A stretch of 64,000 nt of DNA from Endozoicomonas numazuensis (GTDB lineage Bacteria; Pseudomonadota; Gammaproteobacteria; Pseudomonadales; Endozoicomonadaceae). A model generated the notes under the pieces. That model did no database searches. It saw only the letters and a list, made by a program, of their open reading frames with translations, and was not told the DNA's origin. Every line of letters begins with the position of its first letter. Position 1 is the stretch's first letter. The stretch covers positions 142,773 to 206,772 of the forward strand of contig NZ_JOKH01000004.1 in assembly GCF_000722635.1 (NCBI RefSeq). Direction: 5' to 3'. Shown here piece by piece: positions 62,503 through 64,000 of this stretch. The translations under genes were made by a program, and so were the position numbers.

Positions 62503-62668
62503 TAGGAGGCTGACCGAGAATAGCGTCCGAGCATAAAATTCAGTAGAACGAGTCAGCTTTTTCACTGAATTTGTGCGAATAGTTGACCTATTTAAGCAAA
62601 TTCAGTGGAAAAGATGGCCGTTCTTTCTGGATTTTAGGCCGGGCTGTCTATTCTCGGTCAGCCTCCTA
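62503..62668. mobile_element. Palindromic MITE, copy 4
   Basis: A 166-bp copy with the same perfect 21-bp ends. It differs from copies 2 and 3 at three sites. Two of these are complementary changes in the inner stem (CACTGAATTTG/CAAATTCAGTG instead of CACTGGATTTG/CAAATCCAGTG), so pairing is kept. It ends six bases from the stop codon of the carbonic anhydrase gene and may act as its terminator. Confidence 0.9.
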
Positions 62669-62673
62669 GGAGC

Positions 62674-63405
62674 CTACTGTAAGACAGGACGAGCATTAAG
62701 AGGCTGAACTGGGCGGTTGGTATGCGTCCCCATCACCTTGGTGAACTGCTCAATCTGCTCTTTGGACACGGTCACCGGGTCTTTCATTAGCAACCAGGTG
62801 ACACCTTCAGAACAGGGAGGTGTGGTTAGAGAGCCATTAAACCGGTAATACGCTTTGTTGGTAGGCAGCATATCTTCCGCATTGATAACCTGGCTCAGAG
62901 CCTCCTTGGCATTTTTCTTTTCAGGCATCTGCTTCCAGGCCTGTACAAGCGCCTTATTCTCAGCCCCTTCCTTGAACATGATACCCACTACCGCCAGGTT
63001 GCCCTCTTTATCGGCGTGCACCAGGTGCACTTCCAGTGGGAATGACTCGCCCTTGATCTGATTTTCACTGGGAGCATGGAAGTGGAACTGCTTCAGCTCA
63101 TAGCTATGACCATCCAAAGACATGGTGCTGCCAGGCTGAAAGTTAACCTGAATAGTATGACCATTATTCAGAATTTCATTACCTGCCGCTGAATAATTGA
63201 TTTCCAGTGGCTTAAGATCTGCTTCGATAAAGTGATCCAGGTTGATTGGAGATTGGTTCTTACCTGTCGTACACAGTTCATACTTCTCGCTGAGTTCACC
63301 CCAGAATTCAGGGCCTTCCGATCCACCATAAGACCAAGAGGAAGCTGCAGCAAGGACCGTTGTTGAGGAGGCACAGAGAGCCGCCGCGAAAATGAAACGT
63401 TTCAT
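62674..63405 (-). CDS. Alpha-class carbonic anhydrase, periplasmic
   Basis: Zinc enzyme interconverting CO2 and bicarbonate in the periplasm. The 243 residues start with a signal peptide (MKRFIFAAALCASSTTVLAA). Zinc ligands are visible as H108 and H110 in FHFHAPSEN and H127 in EVHLVHAD. NQSPINL (about 50-56) and the LTTPPCSEGVTW segment (about 194-205, with the cysteine that pairs with C45) are family marks. Monocistronic. Confidence 0.95.
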   Translation of the reverse strand: MKRFIFAAALCASSTTVLAAASSWSYGGSEGPEFWGELSEKYELCTTGKNQSPINLDHFIEADLKPLEINYSAAGNEILNNGHTIQVNFQPGSTMSLDGHSYELKQFHFHAPSENQIKGESFPLEVHLVHADKEGNLAVVGIMFKEGAENKALVQAWKQMPEKKNAKEALSQVINAEDMLPTNKAYYRFNGSLTTPPCSEGVTWLLMKDPVTVSKEQIEQFTKVMGTHTNRPVQPLNARPVLQ

Positions 63406-63697
63406 CGCTTTCCCATTATTATATTGTTGTTGAAAACTATAGACGCAAGTGCAGGCAGTAAGGGTGCCAAACTTGTTAATGGATTGTCCTTAAAATTAAG
63501 GCAATTGTCATTTTTTCAAAGCATCGAAAAGAATATCGGTATCTTTAGCACTGCTTTTTGCAAAATAACGGCAGTTGACGTTAATTTTGCATTTACTTTC
63601 TCCAGAACGTCGCCTTACCGCTACTAAAAACCTACGACAATCACTGATTATCTGGGTTTATTTACACCGTCAACACGGCTGCATACCCAAGTATGTC
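63406..63697 (-). other. Region downstream of tnpB, possible IS right end and omega RNA
   Basis: About 290 bases between the carbonic anhydrase gene and the TnpB stop, with no gene. In IS200/IS605 elements the 3' end of tnpB and the sequence beyond it encode the guide (omega) RNA up to the element's right end. No boundary or hairpin could be assigned by eye. Confidence 0.35.
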
Positions 63698-64000
63698 TTA
63701 CGCCACTCTTGTGTAGGGTTTAAGGTCGAGCTGTAACGTGTCTCGACCATATCTATCTAAATTAACTGAGGCGTTGAAGTCTCGGTTATGGTGGGCTTTA
63801 CAGCTTGGGCAGTCCCACCACTGGACACCAAGAACCACAGCATCATTTTTATGGCCACAGCCACTGCATGTCTTGCTGGACGGGAAGAACCTGTCAGCAA
63901 TGACCACTTCGCGCTGCCGTAATTCGGCCTTGTATTCAATGAACTGGCGCAACATTCCGAAACCTGCGTCGTTCACAGCCCGGGCCAGTTTGTGATTCTT
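63698..64000 (-). CDS. tnpB: TnpB (IS200/IS605 OrfB), C-terminal part
   Basis: RNA-guided nuclease/accessory protein of IS200/IS605-type elements, cut by the window edge. The frame is open to the last base (KNHKLARAVNDAGFG…). It shows the zinc ribbon CSGCGHKN…WDCPSC and the final RuvC motif HNRDFNASVNL with the catalytic Asp. The stop is at 63698, and the C-terminus is normal, so nothing seen here argues against an intact gene. Confidence 0.9.
   Translation of the reverse strand, partial: KNHKLARAVNDAGFGMLRQFIEYKAELRQREVVIADRFFPSSKTCSGCGHKNDAVVLGVQWWDCPSCKAHHNRDFNASVNLDRYGRDTLQLDLKPYTRVA

Overview
The window looks like a chromosomal segment of a marine gammaproteobacterium. Gene content and order fit the Oceanospirillales, and an Endozoicomonas-like animal associate is plausible. 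This is inferred from the mraZ-rsmH-ftsL-ftsI-murE-murF order, the ubiC-ubiA-phoB-phoR block, a tandem rubredoxin pair with an HU gene (the Pseudomonas-type neighbourhood of ubiC), a CsrB-like RNA, and several secreted proteins with no recognised family. No ribosomal RNA is present to fix the taxon.

Layout. 1-5.9 kb: start of the division and cell-wall cluster on the minus strand, with a clear promoter and MraZ operator. 6.1-7.0 kb: RNase P RNA, then two abutting copies of a palindromic MITE (four full copies in the window). 7.6-12.7 kb: prkA/yeaG-yeaH-ycgB stress operon. 13-19.7 kb: acyl desaturase, H-NS-like protein, and phoR, phoB, ubiA, ubiC on the minus strand. 20-35.7 kb: a purine catabolic region with a RutR-like TetR regulator, a purine permease, xdhABC, puuE, alc, uraD, uraH, allA, guaD and puuD. 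Together these cover guanine/xanthine to urate, allantoin, ureidoglycolate, glyoxylate and urea. Three copies of a RutR-box-like palindrome lie in its two divergent promoter regions. 35.7-40 kb: two paralogous secreted proteins, one split by a -1 frameshift at a slippery heptamer with a hairpin behind it, plus two rubredoxins, HU and a membrane protein. 40-41.9 kb: three identical tRNA-Leu genes, a LysE-type exporter, a CsrB-like RNA and tRNA-Thr.

41.9-53.1 kb: an accessory island running from tRNA-Thr to a broken tyrosine recombinase. It carries an Hfq-like protein with a basic tail, two CoiA-like remnants, a prokaryotic viperin divergent from a 906-residue TPR/ankyrin protein (with a G10 tract between them), a glycine-zipper membrane protein, an IS1634-type element, and a HipA-like kinase/DUF3037 pair. 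This is the most likely place for unexplored antiviral biology.

53.3-64 kb: a class II Fic protein with an unusual multi-site operator, a TetR regulator with a perfect palindrome, an MFS-acyltransferase fusion, a decayed nitrilase next to a glutamate decarboxylase-like gene without an ATG at its expected start, an S66 peptidase, another MITE, an alpha-carbonic anhydrase and the 3' end of a TnpB gene.
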